NCBI GenBank assembly: GCA_963715635.1
Contig: OY970261.1
Span: 806,001 to 870,000 of the forward strand
From: JAPKZH01 sp963715635
GTDB lineage: Bacteria; Acidobacteriota; Aminicenantia; Aminicenantales; UBA4085
Length of the DNA stretch: 64,000 bases
Direction of reading: 5' to 3'
This document shows positions 26,332 to 33,428 of this stretch, piece by piece. Position numbers and translations under genes: made by a program. Each line of letters starts with the position of its first letter. Positions within the stretch are counted from its first letter, which is position 1. Below the pieces are notes generated by a model. The model was given only the letters and a program-made list of their open reading frames with translations, was not told where the DNA came from and ran no database searches.

Positions 26332-26347
26332 TGGCATGAAAACTGCA
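26332..26347 (+). promoter_or_regulatory. sigma-54 (-24/-12) promoter, copy 1
   Basis: TGGCATGAAAACTGCA keeps GG at -24, GC at -12 and the exact 16-nt frame of the consensus TGGCACG-N4-TTGCA. It should drive the lmo0937-like, C39-TPR and 79-aa genes downstream. An identical promoter exists at 33250-33265 in the inverted copy. Confidence 0.82.
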
Positions 26348-26439
26348 TTAACACGGGTGGCCTCTTCCGAGTCCATCGCGCCGTCCGATAACGGCTGGGA
26401 GCAGGACAGCGAGAGGCAAAAGAAAAAAAGGAGGTTTTT

Positions 26440-26586
26440 ATGCTTTGGACAATCTTAGTCATACTGTTTATTCTGTGGGCTCTGGGGCTTTTCGCGTTCC
26501 ACGCCGGCGGCCTGATCCACGTTCTTCTGGTCATCGCCGTGATCGTTCTGATCGTCCGACTGTTACAGGGACGGAAAATTCTTTAG
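26440..26586 (+). CDS. lmo0937-like (DUF5670) small membrane protein
   Basis: 48 aa. ATG 26440 follows AAGGAGG with 6 nt spacing. The protein begins MLWTILVILFILWALGLFAF, continues HAGGLIHVLLVIAVIVLIVR and ends LLQGRKIL: two membrane helices separated by a short GG turn, the full pattern of the lmo0937/DUF5670 family of stress-associated mini membrane proteins. It is the first gene after the sigma-54 promoter at 26332-26347 and is absent from the second, inverted cassette. Function unknown beyond association with envelope or general stress genes. Confidence 0.85.
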   Translation: MLWTILVILFILWALGLFAFHAGGLIHVLLVIAVIVLIVRLLQGRKIL

Positions 26587-26602
26587 CGGGGAAAACGCCA
26601 AA

Positions 26603-27643
26603 ATGATTTGGCCGAAGGTCCGGGCCTCAAGACGGATATGGGGACTCCTGGCCGGCCTGGGGCTGATTGCCCCCTGTCTCTTTTCCGATCAGGTTTTCAA
26701 ATACCAGAAAATCAAGCCTGAAAAGGGATATTTGATCCAGACGGTTCCCTTCGAAAAATGGCTGGAAAGAAATTATTGCGGCCCGGCCTGCTTGGCTATG
26801 GTCCTCAACTACTGGGATGAAACGCGATCCTTCAGCCAGCGGAAAATCACGGATGAGATCTATGATTCCGAAAGCCAGGCGACCTATAACTCCGAGCTGG
26901 TCTTGTATCCGCGAACCAAAGGATTTGAGAGCTACTCTTTCCAGGGAGACCTGCGGATCTTGAAGGATGTGGTTGGGAAAGACATCCCGGTGATCGTTCT
27001 GACTAAAACCATCAAACAGATCGCCAAAGGACACTACCGGGTGGTCATCGGGTTTGATGATGACCAGGACCAGATCATCTTCCACGACCCCTATTTCGGA
27101 GACCGGATTGCCATGACGTCCAAGGATTTCATGAAGGTCTGGGAGCTGGGAAAGGGGCGGAACCAGTCCCGATGGATGATGGCCGTGGTCCCCGGTCAAA
27201 GCCCTTTCCCTTTTCCCGCTCTGCAAAAAGACCCTCTGACCTCCATCAATCTGGCCACGGCTTATTACCGGAGGTCGGATTTCATGAAATCGAGGGAGCA
27301 TTGGGAAAAAGCCAGGGAATCCCTCAGCGAAGATCCCTATCCCCTGTACAGCCTGGCCATGGTCAGCCTGAGAGAAGGCAAGGCCGAGGAGGCTGAGGCC
27401 TATGCCCTTAAAGCCCTCAGCGTGGACGCAAAAAGCGCTTACGCCCACGACGTCCTGGGCCTGGCTTACGCCAATCAAGGAAGGTTTGGCCAGGCTTTCC
27501 AATCCCTTGGTCAGGCTATCCGGCTTGCCCCTGGCGAGGAGTTTATCCGAAAGCATTATCTACAGGTCAGGGCTCTCTACATCGAAAGGGCCCGACTTGA
27601 AAACATTCAAAAAAAGGAGAATCCGATTGAGAAGACACGTTAA
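26603..27643 (+). CDS. C39-like cysteine peptidase domain fused to TPRs, exported
   Basis: 346 aa. N-terminal hydrophobic leader (IWGLLAGLGLIAPCLFSDQV). A papain-like peptidase C39_2 domain follows: catalytic Cys in NYCGPACLAMVLNYWDE (about residue 59), His in GHYRVVIGFDDDQDQ and an Asp in IIFHDPYFGDR. From about residue 215, TPR repeats appear (DPLTSINLATAYYRRSDFM; AYAHDVLGLAYANQGRFGQA). There is no C39 transporter part, so this is not a bacteriocin exporter; such C39-TPR proteins are probable periplasmic proteases or scaffolds. It starts 16 bp after the DUF5670 gene and its 3' end overlaps the 79-aa gene by 17 nt, so the three form one sigma-54-driven operon. Confidence 0.82.
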   Translation: MIWPKVRASRRIWGLLAGLGLIAPCLFSDQVFKYQKIKPEKGYLIQTVPFEKWLERNYCGPACLAMVLNYWDETRSFSQRKITDEIYDSESQATYNSELVLYPRTKGFESYSFQGDLRILKDVVGKDIPVIVLTKTIKQIAKGHYRVVIGFDDDQDQIIFHDPYFGDRIAMTSKDFMKVWELGKGRNQSRWMMAVVPGQSPFPFPALQKDPLTSINLATAYYRRSDFMKSREHWEKARESLSEDPYPLYSLAMVSLREGKAEEAEAYALKALSVDAKSAYAHDVLGLAYANQGRFGQAFQSLGQAIRLAPGEEFIRKHYLQVRALYIERARLENIQKKENPIEKTR

Positions 27644-27866
27644 GATCTGGGGTGTCCTGTTGATGATTGTGCTGCTCTCTTCCTTGGCCGCTGCCGTTCA
27701 GAAACCGGCGGTTCAGCAGGCGGGGACGACGAATCAGCTCGTCATCGGCGCGCAAGACGTGATCACGGCTTCCGATGCCGGAGGAGGCTATCTCACCACG
27801 GGCGATATCATCCTCATCGTGGTCATCATTTTTGCGGTTATCGGCCTGATCGCCGTCTTTGCTTGA
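27627..27866 (+). CDS. 79-aa membrane protein of the stress cassette, copy 1
   Basis: Start is TTG at 27627, six nt after AAGGAGA; no ATG is available. Leader-like N-terminus MRRHVKIWGVLLMIVLLSSL, a Gln/Ala-rich linker (AAAVQKPAVQQAGTTNQL), then ASDAGGGYLTTGDIILIVVI leading into a C-terminal membrane helix ending AVIGLIAVFA. Topology suggests a small inner-membrane protein or lipidless anchor with both ends hydrophobic. No family recognised. A second copy at 32917-33156 differs by two residues (Thr to Pro at position 34, Thr to Ser near 57) and five of 240 bases, so the duplication is recent or the copies are kept alike by gene conversion. Confidence 0.8.
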   Translation: MRRHVKIWGVLLMIVLLSSLAAAVQKPAVQQAGTTNQLVIGAQDVITASDAGGGYLTTGDIILIVVIIFAVIGLIAVFA

Positions 27867-27967
27867 GCGCATCCGGCGGCTATTTTCTTGAGAAAGATCT
27901 GACGCGAAGTCTATCACTCGACTTGATTTGAGGAGGGCGTCCTCCTACATAAGAGCGAGAATCAATA

Positions 27968-28519
27968 ATGGCCAGAGCTGGATCAAGTGGCAGAAAGAGA
28001 GTTTGGAGAAAAGTCGTCGTTGCCCTGATGGTGGGCGTTGTTGCCATCGGCTCGCTAATTTTTTGGCAGAGATACAAATTGGCCGTATGGTATTTGGAAG
28101 GAAACAAAATAGCGCAAGAAATGGTGATCCTCTTCATGCTGGAAAACGCGAGACCGATCATAGAGAGAGACTTAAAAATGACTCTTCCCCAAAAGATATT
28201 GAGCACAATAGCAGGCAGGAGAAATCAAAAAGAGAGACAGACAGATGCTCTTAAAGATGTCAGAAAATTCGGCGAGTTGGGTTTTGAGAATCATTGGCTC
28301 AAGTTCAAAGATGTGCATAACTTAGGTTCTATGAACGGTTTTAATCTCCATGGATTTCACCTTGCGCTGGACTGGAATCGAGGAAATACGGACGAGGTTT
28401 TAGCTGCATTCAATATCAATTTCTTAAAAAGAGAAATTGGCAAGATGCAAATAAATCAAGATTGCAGTTTTTTCACCGAACTGAAACTTTACGTCGAGAA
28501 AAAAGCTAAAGAGAATTGA
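27968..28519 (+). CDS. Hypothetical single-helix membrane-anchored protein
   Basis: 183 aa. Basic N-terminus (ARAGSSGRKRVWRKVVVALM) and one membrane helix (VGVVAIGSLIFWQRYKLAVW), then an extracytoplasmic domain of about 140 residues with NLGSMNGFNLHGFHLALDW in the second half. No family recognised. ATG 27968 has only a weak ribosome site (GAGCGAG). AT-rich compared with neighbouring genes, which may mark a recent arrival. It lies 101 bp after the 79-aa gene, within the stress region, and may be read from the same promoter. Confidence 0.6.
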   Translation: MARAGSSGRKRVWRKVVVALMVGVVAIGSLIFWQRYKLAVWYLEGNKIAQEMVILFMLENARPIIERDLKMTLPQKILSTIAGRRNQKERQTDALKDVRKFGELGFENHWLKFKDVHNLGSMNGFNLHGFHLALDWNRGNTDEVLAAFNINFLKREIGKMQINQDCSFFTELKLYVEKKAKEN

Positions 28520-28602
28520 TTTCTTAGAATATAAGAATAACTCGTTCGTGAGTGGCTTTGGAACAGAAGCTGATCCTATAAAAACGTTTTAAGGGAGGTC
28601 GT

Positions 28603-28848
28603 ATGCATCTCTTTTGGACGATTGTGGTCGGTTTTGTGGTTGGGGCCATCGCCAAGTTGCTCATGCCGGGAAGAGATCCGGGCGGATTTATCCTCACCAT
28701 TCTTCTCGGCATTGCGGGTGCCTTTTTGGCGACGTACATCGGACAACACCTCGGCTGGTATAGAGAGGGCCAGCCTGCCGGTTTCATCGGAGCGGTCCTG
28801 GGGGCCATCCTGATTCTGATCATTTATCGATTGATCAAGAGGAGATAG
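28603..28848 (+). CDS. GlsB/YeaQ/YmgE-family stress membrane protein
   Basis: 81 aa, three membrane helices. LFWTIVVGFVVGAIAKLLMP followed by GRDPGGFILTILLGIAGAFL and FIGAVLGAILILIIYRLIKR is the complete transglycosylase-associated (YeaQ/GlsB) pattern. Family members accumulate in general or envelope stress; their molecular role is not established. ATG 28603 follows GGGAGG. A closely similar 3' end (read as ATTGATTAAGAGGAGATAGC on the minus strand) is found at 33460-33479 behind the ompA-like gene, so a second glsB copy probably existed there. Confidence 0.9.
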   Translation: MHLFWTIVVGFVVGAIAKLLMPGRDPGGFILTILLGIAGAFLATYIGQHLGWYREGQPAGFIGAVLGAILILIIYRLIKRR

Positions 28849-28953
28849 CTCCAACCAGAGTCAAAGAAAAACCACGGAGATTGATCGAGCAACGGCGATT
28901 TATGGCCGGCCTTCTCCTCATGTCGGCCCTGGGAGCCGGCGCTCGAAATTTCA

Positions 28954-29110
28954 TTACGCGGCGGGTGCGATATAGGCCGCGATGGAAATGAAATGCGCGA
29001 GCGCGCCGAGAATGACGAAGATAAGCCACACCTCATGGAAACCGAATTTACCCGGGAAGAAATCGAGCGTCGCGGCGCGACAGGCACCGAGAACAAGGTG
29101 GCCTGAAAAG
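28954..29110 (-). pseudogene. C-terminal remnant of a hemolysin III (TrhA/PAQR) gene
   Basis: On the minus strand the frame ending at the TAA 28954-28956 reads LDFFPGKFGFHEVWLIFVIL followed by GALAHFISIAAYIAPAA. That is the final loop and last helix of hemolysin III/TrhA proteins, where the usual motif is FPGxFGFHEVWH; the conserved final His is replaced by Leu. No start or N-terminal six helices are present: upstream sequence is the leader of the RNase gene. A decayed fragment, oriented against both neighbours. Confidence 0.7.
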
Positions 29111-29119
29111 GAACATCAC

Positions 29120-30643
29120 ATGAACACGATCAGGGCGAGTGAAAAACAGCACCGGGCTATTTTACAGAGCATCGCCCAGCAAGCGATGATTGATCGAGGA
29201 TTACTACCTGACTTTTCTCCCGAAGCGCTCGCCGAACTTGACAGGATTCAGGCCCCCGCCGCCGCGAACGGTGAGGCCATTCGTGACCTCACCAATCTTC
29301 TCTGGGCGTCCATCGATAACGACGACTCCCTCGACTTGGATCAGCTGACCGTTGCCGAGGTCATGCCCGGAGACAAGGTCAAGATCCTTGTGGCCGTCGC
29401 CGACGTGGATTCGATTGTCAAAAAAAAATCCGCCATTGACGATCACGCTCGCCACAATACGACCTCGGTTTATACCGCGGCCATGATATTCCCCATGCTG
29501 CCTGAAAAGCTGTCCACCGACCTCACCTCACTGAACTTCAAGGCCGATCGCCTCTCCATAGTCATTGAAATGGTGATTGGCCCGGATGGATCCGTGCGGG
29601 ACTCTCAGATCTATCGAGCGCGTGTCCGCAATCATGCGAAGCTTGCCTATAACAGCGTGGCCGCCTGGCTTGAGGGGAATGGAGTTGTGCCGGAAGCCGT
29701 CGCGGCCGTAATTGCGCTTGACGAGAATCTGCGCACGCAGGACCGGGCCGCGCAGAGTCTGAGGAATCTACGGCATGTCCATGGGGCGCTGAGTTTGGAA
29801 ACCATTAAGGCGAAACCGATCTTTGACGGCGATCAACTCCGTAATTTCGAAATCGAAAACAAGAACCGCGCCACGGACATTATTGAGGATTTCATGATCG
29901 CGGCCAACGGCATAACCGCCCGGTATCTGACGTCCAGAAAATTCCCTTCAATTCGCCGCGTGGTCCGTGAGCCAAAACGCTGGGATCGGATTGTCGAGAT
30001 TGCCGGGGAACACAAATTTAGGCTGCCCGTTCATCCGGATCCAAAAGCGCTGGACGAGTTTCTCATTAAGGAGAAAGCCGCCGATCCGCTTCGATTCCCT
30101 GACCTCTCCCTCGCGGTCATCAAACTCTTAGGAGCGGGCGAATACATGGCCGAGCTTCCCGGCGACACGGCCCCGGGACACTTTGGTCTCGCGGTCAGGG
30201 ACTATGCCCATTCCACCGCCCCGAATCGTCGCTATCCCGATCTGATCACCCAACGCTTACTGAAGGCCGCCATAGTGGGCGATTCCTGGCCCTATCGCAA
30301 GGATGAACTGGATGCCCTGGCGAAACACTGCACCGAAGAAGAGGATGCGGCTGACAAAGTCGAGCGGCAGGTCAACAAATCCGCGGCGGCGCTTCTTCTT
30401 GAATCGAGAATCAACGAACAGTTTGACGCCATTGTCACGGGTGCTTCTGATAAAGGCACCTGGGCCAGGCTTCTCAACATTCCGGTTGAAGGGAAGCTGA
30501 TTCATGGCTTCGAGGGCCTGGATGTCGGCGACCGAGTTCGCGTGCAACTGATTTCGATCGATGTCGAGCGGGGCTTTATCGATTTCAAGCAAGTGGGTCC
30601 ATCAAGTCGTAGGATCAGTGAGAAGTCTGATACATTTTGTTAA
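29120..30643 (+). CDS. RNB-domain exoribonuclease (RNase II/R-like)
   Basis: 507 aa from ATG 29120 behind AAAAGGAA; upstream open frame has no support. The RNB catalytic core is visible: LLWASIDNDDSLDLDQLTVA with clustered Asp residues that bind Mg, VLVAVADVDSIVKKKSAIDD-like block, YAHSTAPNRRYPDLITQRLL as the conserved C-terminal RNB motif. The cold-shock domains that precede RNB in RNase II/R are lacking; only about 75 residues lie upstream. After about residue 430 a short S1-like end (GLDVGDRVRVQLISIDVERG) stops early. It degrades single-stranded RNA 3' to 5' if active. Its last 11 codons run antisense across the end of the next gene, suggesting the original 3' end was cut off at about 30600. 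Codon usage differs slightly; possible transfer together with the hemolysin III fragment. Confidence 0.85.
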   Translation: MNTIRASEKQHRAILQSIAQQAMIDRGLLPDFSPEALAELDRIQAPAAANGEAIRDLTNLLWASIDNDDSLDLDQLTVAEVMPGDKVKILVAVADVDSIVKKKSAIDDHARHNTTSVYTAAMIFPMLPEKLSTDLTSLNFKADRLSIVIEMVIGPDGSVRDSQIYRARVRNHAKLAYNSVAAWLEGNGVVPEAVAAVIALDENLRTQDRAAQSLRNLRHVHGALSLETIKAKPIFDGDQLRNFEIENKNRATDIIEDFMIAANGITARYLTSRKFPSIRRVVREPKRWDRIVEIAGEHKFRLPVHPDPKALDEFLIKEKAADPLRFPDLSLAVIKLLGAGEYMAELPGDTAPGHFGLAVRDYAHSTAPNRRYPDLITQRLLKAAIVGDSWPYRKDELDALAKHCTEEEDAADKVERQVNKSAAALLLESRINEQFDAIVTGASDKGTWARLLNIPVEGKLIHGFEGLDVGDRVRVQLISIDVERGFIDFKQVGPSSRRISEKSDTFC

Positions 30644-30989
30644 GGACTTTGCTGAGATCTATGAAATTATCTTTTTTTTGGCTCAAGAATCGGGGCAACA
30701 AGAGATGGGCGAGTCTGACGGTGCTCTTCTTTCGATCGGGGATAACAACGATGACATAAATCTCCGTGAGCAGCCCGCGGAGCAGCTGCATCTGCTGAAG
30801 CTCTTCTCGGTTCGAGGCTGAGAGGACTGCGATAGAATCCGGTTCTATTGGCCTCCGGAGTCTCTCCCTGAAGTCATCCAGTCTTTTGAAGAGTTCTATT
30901 TTACTTTCTGGGATCACGTTATGAACTGCCGCCTCAAGTCTCTTTTTATTTTGATCATCCCCACTTGAATAAAAAAGCAGTTGCATTGG
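30615..30989 (-). CDS. Receiver-like (CheY-fold) protein lacking the phospho-acceptor, unknown
   Basis: From ATG 30989 the product is 124 aa, MQLLFYSSGDDQNKKRLEAA onward; an open frame extends to 31184 (189 aa). The shorter start is favoured because a sigma-54-like promoter lies at 31050-31065 and an AAAGGA precedes the ATG, though at 13 nt. Strand-helix pattern (QLLFYSSG, KIELFKRLDDF, DSIAVLSASN, IYVIVVIPD) is receiver-like, but no Asp sits at the end of the third strand. The nearby regulator gene is 230 bp upstream on the same strand. It may be a protein-interaction partner or anti-activator of that regulator; this is speculation from context and no family is recognised with certainty. Confidence 0.55.
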   Translation of the reverse strand, partial: PMQLLFYSSGDDQNKKRLEAAVHNVIPESKIELFKRLDDFRERLRRPIEPDSIAVLSASNREELQQMQLLRGLLTEIYVIVVIPDRKKSTVRLAHLLLPRFLSQKKDNFIDLSKVLNKMYQTSH

Positions 30990-31049
30990 GTTTAAATTTT
31001 CCTTTAAAAACGAATCTACGCCATTTCTCTTTATGCCTACTGAATGATA

Positions 31050-31065
31050 ATCAAGAAACATGCCA
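31050..31065 (-). promoter_or_regulatory. sigma-54-like promoter before the receiver-like gene
   Basis: Minus-strand TGGCATGTTTCTTGAT matches the -24 block exactly and the -12 block as TTGA in place of TTGC, with correct spacing. The tandem activator motif lies about 110 bp upstream. Weaker than the other sigma-54 sites because of the -12 deviation. Confidence 0.55.
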
Positions 31066-31145
31066 AATTCATAAAACCAGACGATTAGTTTTTTATAGGG
31101 GTGAGGAAATTGTATGAGCCGCTTTCCCCCAGAATCAACAGCAAT

Positions 31146-31184
31146 TTGTTCTATTAAATAGCACTTATTCCTATAAATGAGCAC
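31146..31184. promoter_or_regulatory. tandem activator-binding motif upstream of the receiver-like gene
   Basis: Minus-strand units GTGCTCATTTATAGGAATAA (31165-31184) and GTGCTATTTAATAGAACAA (31146-31164). Same order, orientation relative to the promoter and unit length as at 26169-26207. Its presence at a locus outside the inverted duplication shows that the motif is conserved independently of that duplication. Confidence 0.7.
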
Positions 31185-31218
31185 TCATTCTCTGTTTTTT
31201 TAAAGGCCATGACCGGCA

Positions 31219-32637
31219 TCATACCGGCCAACGCCCATCAGCTGGTCGGAATTTTCTGAGAAGAGTATAGAATCTTGAGCGAGATAAGCCGGAAATCCGG
31301 CAAGCTTTGTTGTTATCTCCGCCCACAGAAGAGATCAGGTCCTTCAGATACTGTCGCTCTGCTTCAGAAACTGCTGCTTTCCGAATCTCTTTCAATTTGG
31401 GCGGCACTTTGGGAACGCTCGAGCGTATCTCTGGCTTGCCCTGGCTTGCCGGCTTCTTCGGGAAAGAGCTCCGTGCCACCTGAATACGAATATACGTCGG
31501 AAGGTGTTTGGGGAACAGCATGGGTTCATCTTTTGCCGAAAGCAAAGCTTTCTCCAGAGCCTGGATCAGTTCTCGCACATTGCCGGGCCATTTATATTCG
31601 GTCACGATATCCCAGAATTCAGGAGAAGCTCCTTTTGGTACTATTCCAAACCGCTCGCACGAGTCGTTCATATAAAAGACCGTCAATTTTTTGATATCTT
31701 CGAGAAGTTCTCTCAAGGGGGGCAATTCAATAATTAGAGTCCGGAGCCGAAAGAACAGATCTTCCCGGAATCGTCCAAGCAGGACCCTGTCCTCCAGATT
31801 TCGGTTAGTCGCCGCCACAAGCCTGAAATCGCTCTCGATTTCTTGACGTCCTCCGACAGGACGGAAGCGGTGCTCTTGAATGACCCGGAGGAATCGTTTT
31901 TGAACCAAAAACGGCAGCTCACCGATCTCATCTAAAAAAAGAGTCCCTCCGTCGGCTTGCTTGATCAACCCCTCCTGGCTTCGATCGGCTCCGGTGAAAG
32001 CTCCCTTCGCGTGCCCGAAGAGAACGCTTTCAACAAGCGTCTCGGGAAGCGCCGTGCAGTCAACAACCACAAAATTTCTTTTGGCCCGAGAGCTGTTATA
32101 ATGGACAGCCTTTGCAAAAAGCTCTTTCCCGGTTCCCGTTTCGCCGGTGATGAGAACATTAACGTTGCTACCGGCGGCCTGGGCCAGAAGTTCCAGACAA
32201 GAAGTGATCTTTTGCGAATCTCCGATAATGCCGGTTCTTTTCAAAACGATCGACGGCTTCCCCGGTTTTCTTTCCGCTCGATATTCCAGAGCCCGGAGAA
32301 TGGGAAGTTTGATGGCTTCGAACGAAGCCGGCTTTTCCAAATAATCCCAGGCGCCGGTTTGGATAGCGAGTTCGGCCTCATCGGGATCGCCCAGCCCGGT
32401 GATCACGATGATTTCCGGGGAAGATCGGGCGGCTTTGATTTTCGGAATGATGTCCAGGCCGCTTCCGTCGGGCAAGCGCACGTCGATAAAAACGATATCG
32501 AATGGCTCTGATTGGGCTTTCCTGAGCCCCTCTTCGAGTGTGTGGGCATAAAATGAACTATGCCCCAACTGGCTTACGACATTCGCGATCCAGTCGCGAA
32601 TGAGCTTATCATCATCGATGATCAGAACAGTTGCCAT
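31219..32637 (-). CDS. NtrC-family sigma-54-dependent response regulator
   Basis: 472 aa. N-terminal receiver with acidic pocket IIDDD (7-11 region) and phospho-acceptor Asp52 in IVFIDVRLPDGSG. Central AAA+ domain: Walker A GETGTGKELFAKAVH, the sigma-54-contacting loop GAFTGA in GHAKGAFTGADRSQ, Walker B GGTLFLDEIGELP, and an arginine-finger segment FREDLFFRLRTLIIELPPLR. C-terminal Fis-type helix-turn-helix NNKACRISGLSRSRFYTLLR. No sensor kinase gene is present in the window. A consensus sigma-70 promoter lies upstream. Sigma-54 promoters with a shared tandem motif at 26.0, 26.3, 31.1 and 33.3 kb make it the likely activator of the surrounding stress genes. Confidence 0.95.
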   Translation of the reverse strand: MATVLIIDDDKLIRDWIANVVSQLGHSSFYAHTLEEGLRKAQSEPFDIVFIDVRLPDGSGLDIIPKIKAARSSPEIIVITGLGDPDEAELAIQTGAWDYLEKPASFEAIKLPILRALEYRAERKPGKPSIVLKRTGIIGDSQKITSCLELLAQAAGSNVNVLITGETGTGKELFAKAVHYNSSRAKRNFVVVDCTALPETLVESVLFGHAKGAFTGADRSQEGLIKQADGGTLFLDEIGELPFLVQKRFLRVIQEHRFRPVGGRQEIESDFRLVAATNRNLEDRVLLGRFREDLFFRLRTLIIELPPLRELLEDIKKLTVFYMNDSCERFGIVPKGASPEFWDIVTEYKWPGNVRELIQALEKALLSAKDEPMLFPKHLPTYIRIQVARSSFPKKPASQGKPEIRSSVPKVPPKLKEIRKAAVSEAERQYLKDLISSVGGDNNKACRISGLSRSRFYTLLRKFRPADGRWPV

Positions 32638-32667
32638 TCGATTTCCATCTGCTCTGGCTGGTAGGGG

Positions 32668-32696
32668 ATTATAAAAAAAGAAATAAAATTAGTCAA
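32668..32696 (-). promoter_or_regulatory. sigma-70 promoter of the NtrC-type regulator
   Basis: Minus strand: TTGACT at 32696-32691, a 17-bp A/T-rich spacer, and a perfect TATAAT at 32673-32668. The start codon at 32637 lies about 30 nt beyond the -10, so the regulator would be made by the housekeeping sigma factor independently of the sigma-54 promoters it presumably serves. Confidence 0.75.
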
Positions 32697-32742
32697 GCCC
32701 GGCCTCGCCGGTCAGCCGGGAACGGACTCCGCGAAAACTCCG

Positions 32743-32846
32743 TTATTTCTTTCTGCGGGCTACAAGGATCGACGCGATACCCGCGACGAGCGCAATTCCT
32801 CCGACAATGGGAGACGCCAGTTCCCTTTGAGCTGGTCCCAATTCAT
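32743..32846 (-). pseudogene. chimeric remnant: CsbD start fused to a small membrane protein end
   Basis: ATG 32846 behind GGAGGCGAGAC starts MNWDQLKGNW, the characteristic beginning of CsbD-family stress proteins, which are normally 60-70 aa. After ten codons the similarity ends. The sequence that follows, in another frame, encodes ASPIVGGIALVAGIASILVA and then RRKK before a TAA at 32745-32743, a plausible C-terminal membrane helix of a different small protein. The frames do not join, so this looks like a deletion fusion of two stress genes. It lies 70 bp after the 79-aa gene copy 2 on the same strand. Confidence 0.6.
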
Positions 32847-32916
32847 GTCTCGCCTCCATGGGCTTTCTCTCCGCAACGCCCGGCGAGACCGGCCGGGATT
32901 GTCCTGTCGGACGCGC

Positions 32917-33156
32917 TCAAGCAAAGACGGCGATAAGGCCGATAACCGCAAAAATGATGACCACGATGAGGATGATATCGCCCGTGGAGAGATAGCCTCC
33001 CCCGGCATCGGAAGCCGTGATCACGTCTTGCGCGCCGATGACGAGCTGATTCGTCGGCCCCGCCTGTTGAACCGCCGGTTTCTGAACGGCAGCGGCCAAG
33101 GAAGAGAGCAGCACAATCATCAACAGGACACCCCAGATCTTAACGTGTCTTCTCAA
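32917..33156 (-). CDS. 79-aa membrane protein of the stress cassette, copy 2
   Basis: TTG start at 33156 behind AAAGGAGAATCCGA, same as copy 1, with which it shares 235 of 240 bases by direct reading. Differences give AGPTNQL in place of AGTTNQL and YLSTGD in place of YLTTGD. Hydrophobic leader, linker and C-terminal helix are unchanged, indicating selection on protein sequence. Unlike copy 1 it directly follows the sigma-54 promoter and leader; the DUF5670 and C39-TPR genes are missing. An in-frame ATG further upstream (33219) would add a 21-residue leader encoded by the 5' untranslated repeat and is considered unlikely. Confidence 0.8.
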   Translation of the reverse strand: MRRHVKIWGVLLMIVLLSSLAAAVQKPAVQQAGPTNQLVIGAQDVITASDAGGGYLSTGDIILIVVIIFAVIGLIAVFA

Positions 33157-33249
33157 TCGGATTCTCCTTTTTTTCTTTTGCCTCCCGCCGTCCTGCGCCC
33201 TTCCGTTATTGGACGGCACGATGGACCGGGGAGAAGCTACCTATCTAAA

Positions 33250-33265
33250 TGCAGTTTTCATGCCA
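33250..33265 (-). promoter_or_regulatory. sigma-54 (-24/-12) promoter, copy 2
   Basis: TGGCATGAAAACTGCA on the minus strand, identical to 26332-26347. Drives the second 79-aa gene and the CsbD remnant. The tandem motif at 33390-33428 is about 150 bp upstream. Confidence 0.82.
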
Positions 33266-33389
33266 GAATCTTTCCGCGTTCTCAGAATGTCAGGAAATTG
33301 ATTTCCTCTCTGGAAAAAGGCGGAATTTCAGGTAACCGACGATTCAAAGCCTCCGGTTGGACGAATTGAGCTGTTTTCCTGCCTAAGTG

Positions 33390-33428
33390 ATTGTCCTATA
33401 TAACAGCACATTTCCTATAAAAGAGCAT
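33390..33428. promoter_or_regulatory. tandem activator-binding motif, copy 2
   Basis: Minus strand: ATGCTCTTTTATAGGAAAT (33410-33428) followed by GTGCTGTTATATAGGACAAT (33390-33409). Nearly identical to the site at 26169-26207; the flanking sequence is more diverged, which supports function. Confidence 0.72.

Larger units (their letters stand above)
26151..26430 (+). repeat. regulatory cassette copy 1 (inverted relative to copy 2)
   Basis: About 280 bp covering the tandem activator motif, a perfect palindrome AGGAAATTAATTTCCT at 26290-26305, a sigma-54 promoter and the leader up to the A-rich ribosome-site region. It matches 33167-33447 read on the opposite strand, at roughly 90% up to the promoter and roughly 75-80% in the leader by eye. 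Confidence 0.85.

Noticed and set aside
28510..28602. Further sigma-54 promoter and activator site before glsB
   Set aside because: TGGAACAG...CTGAT has the -24 GG but a poor -12, and only a partial TCCTATAAAA resembles the activator unit.
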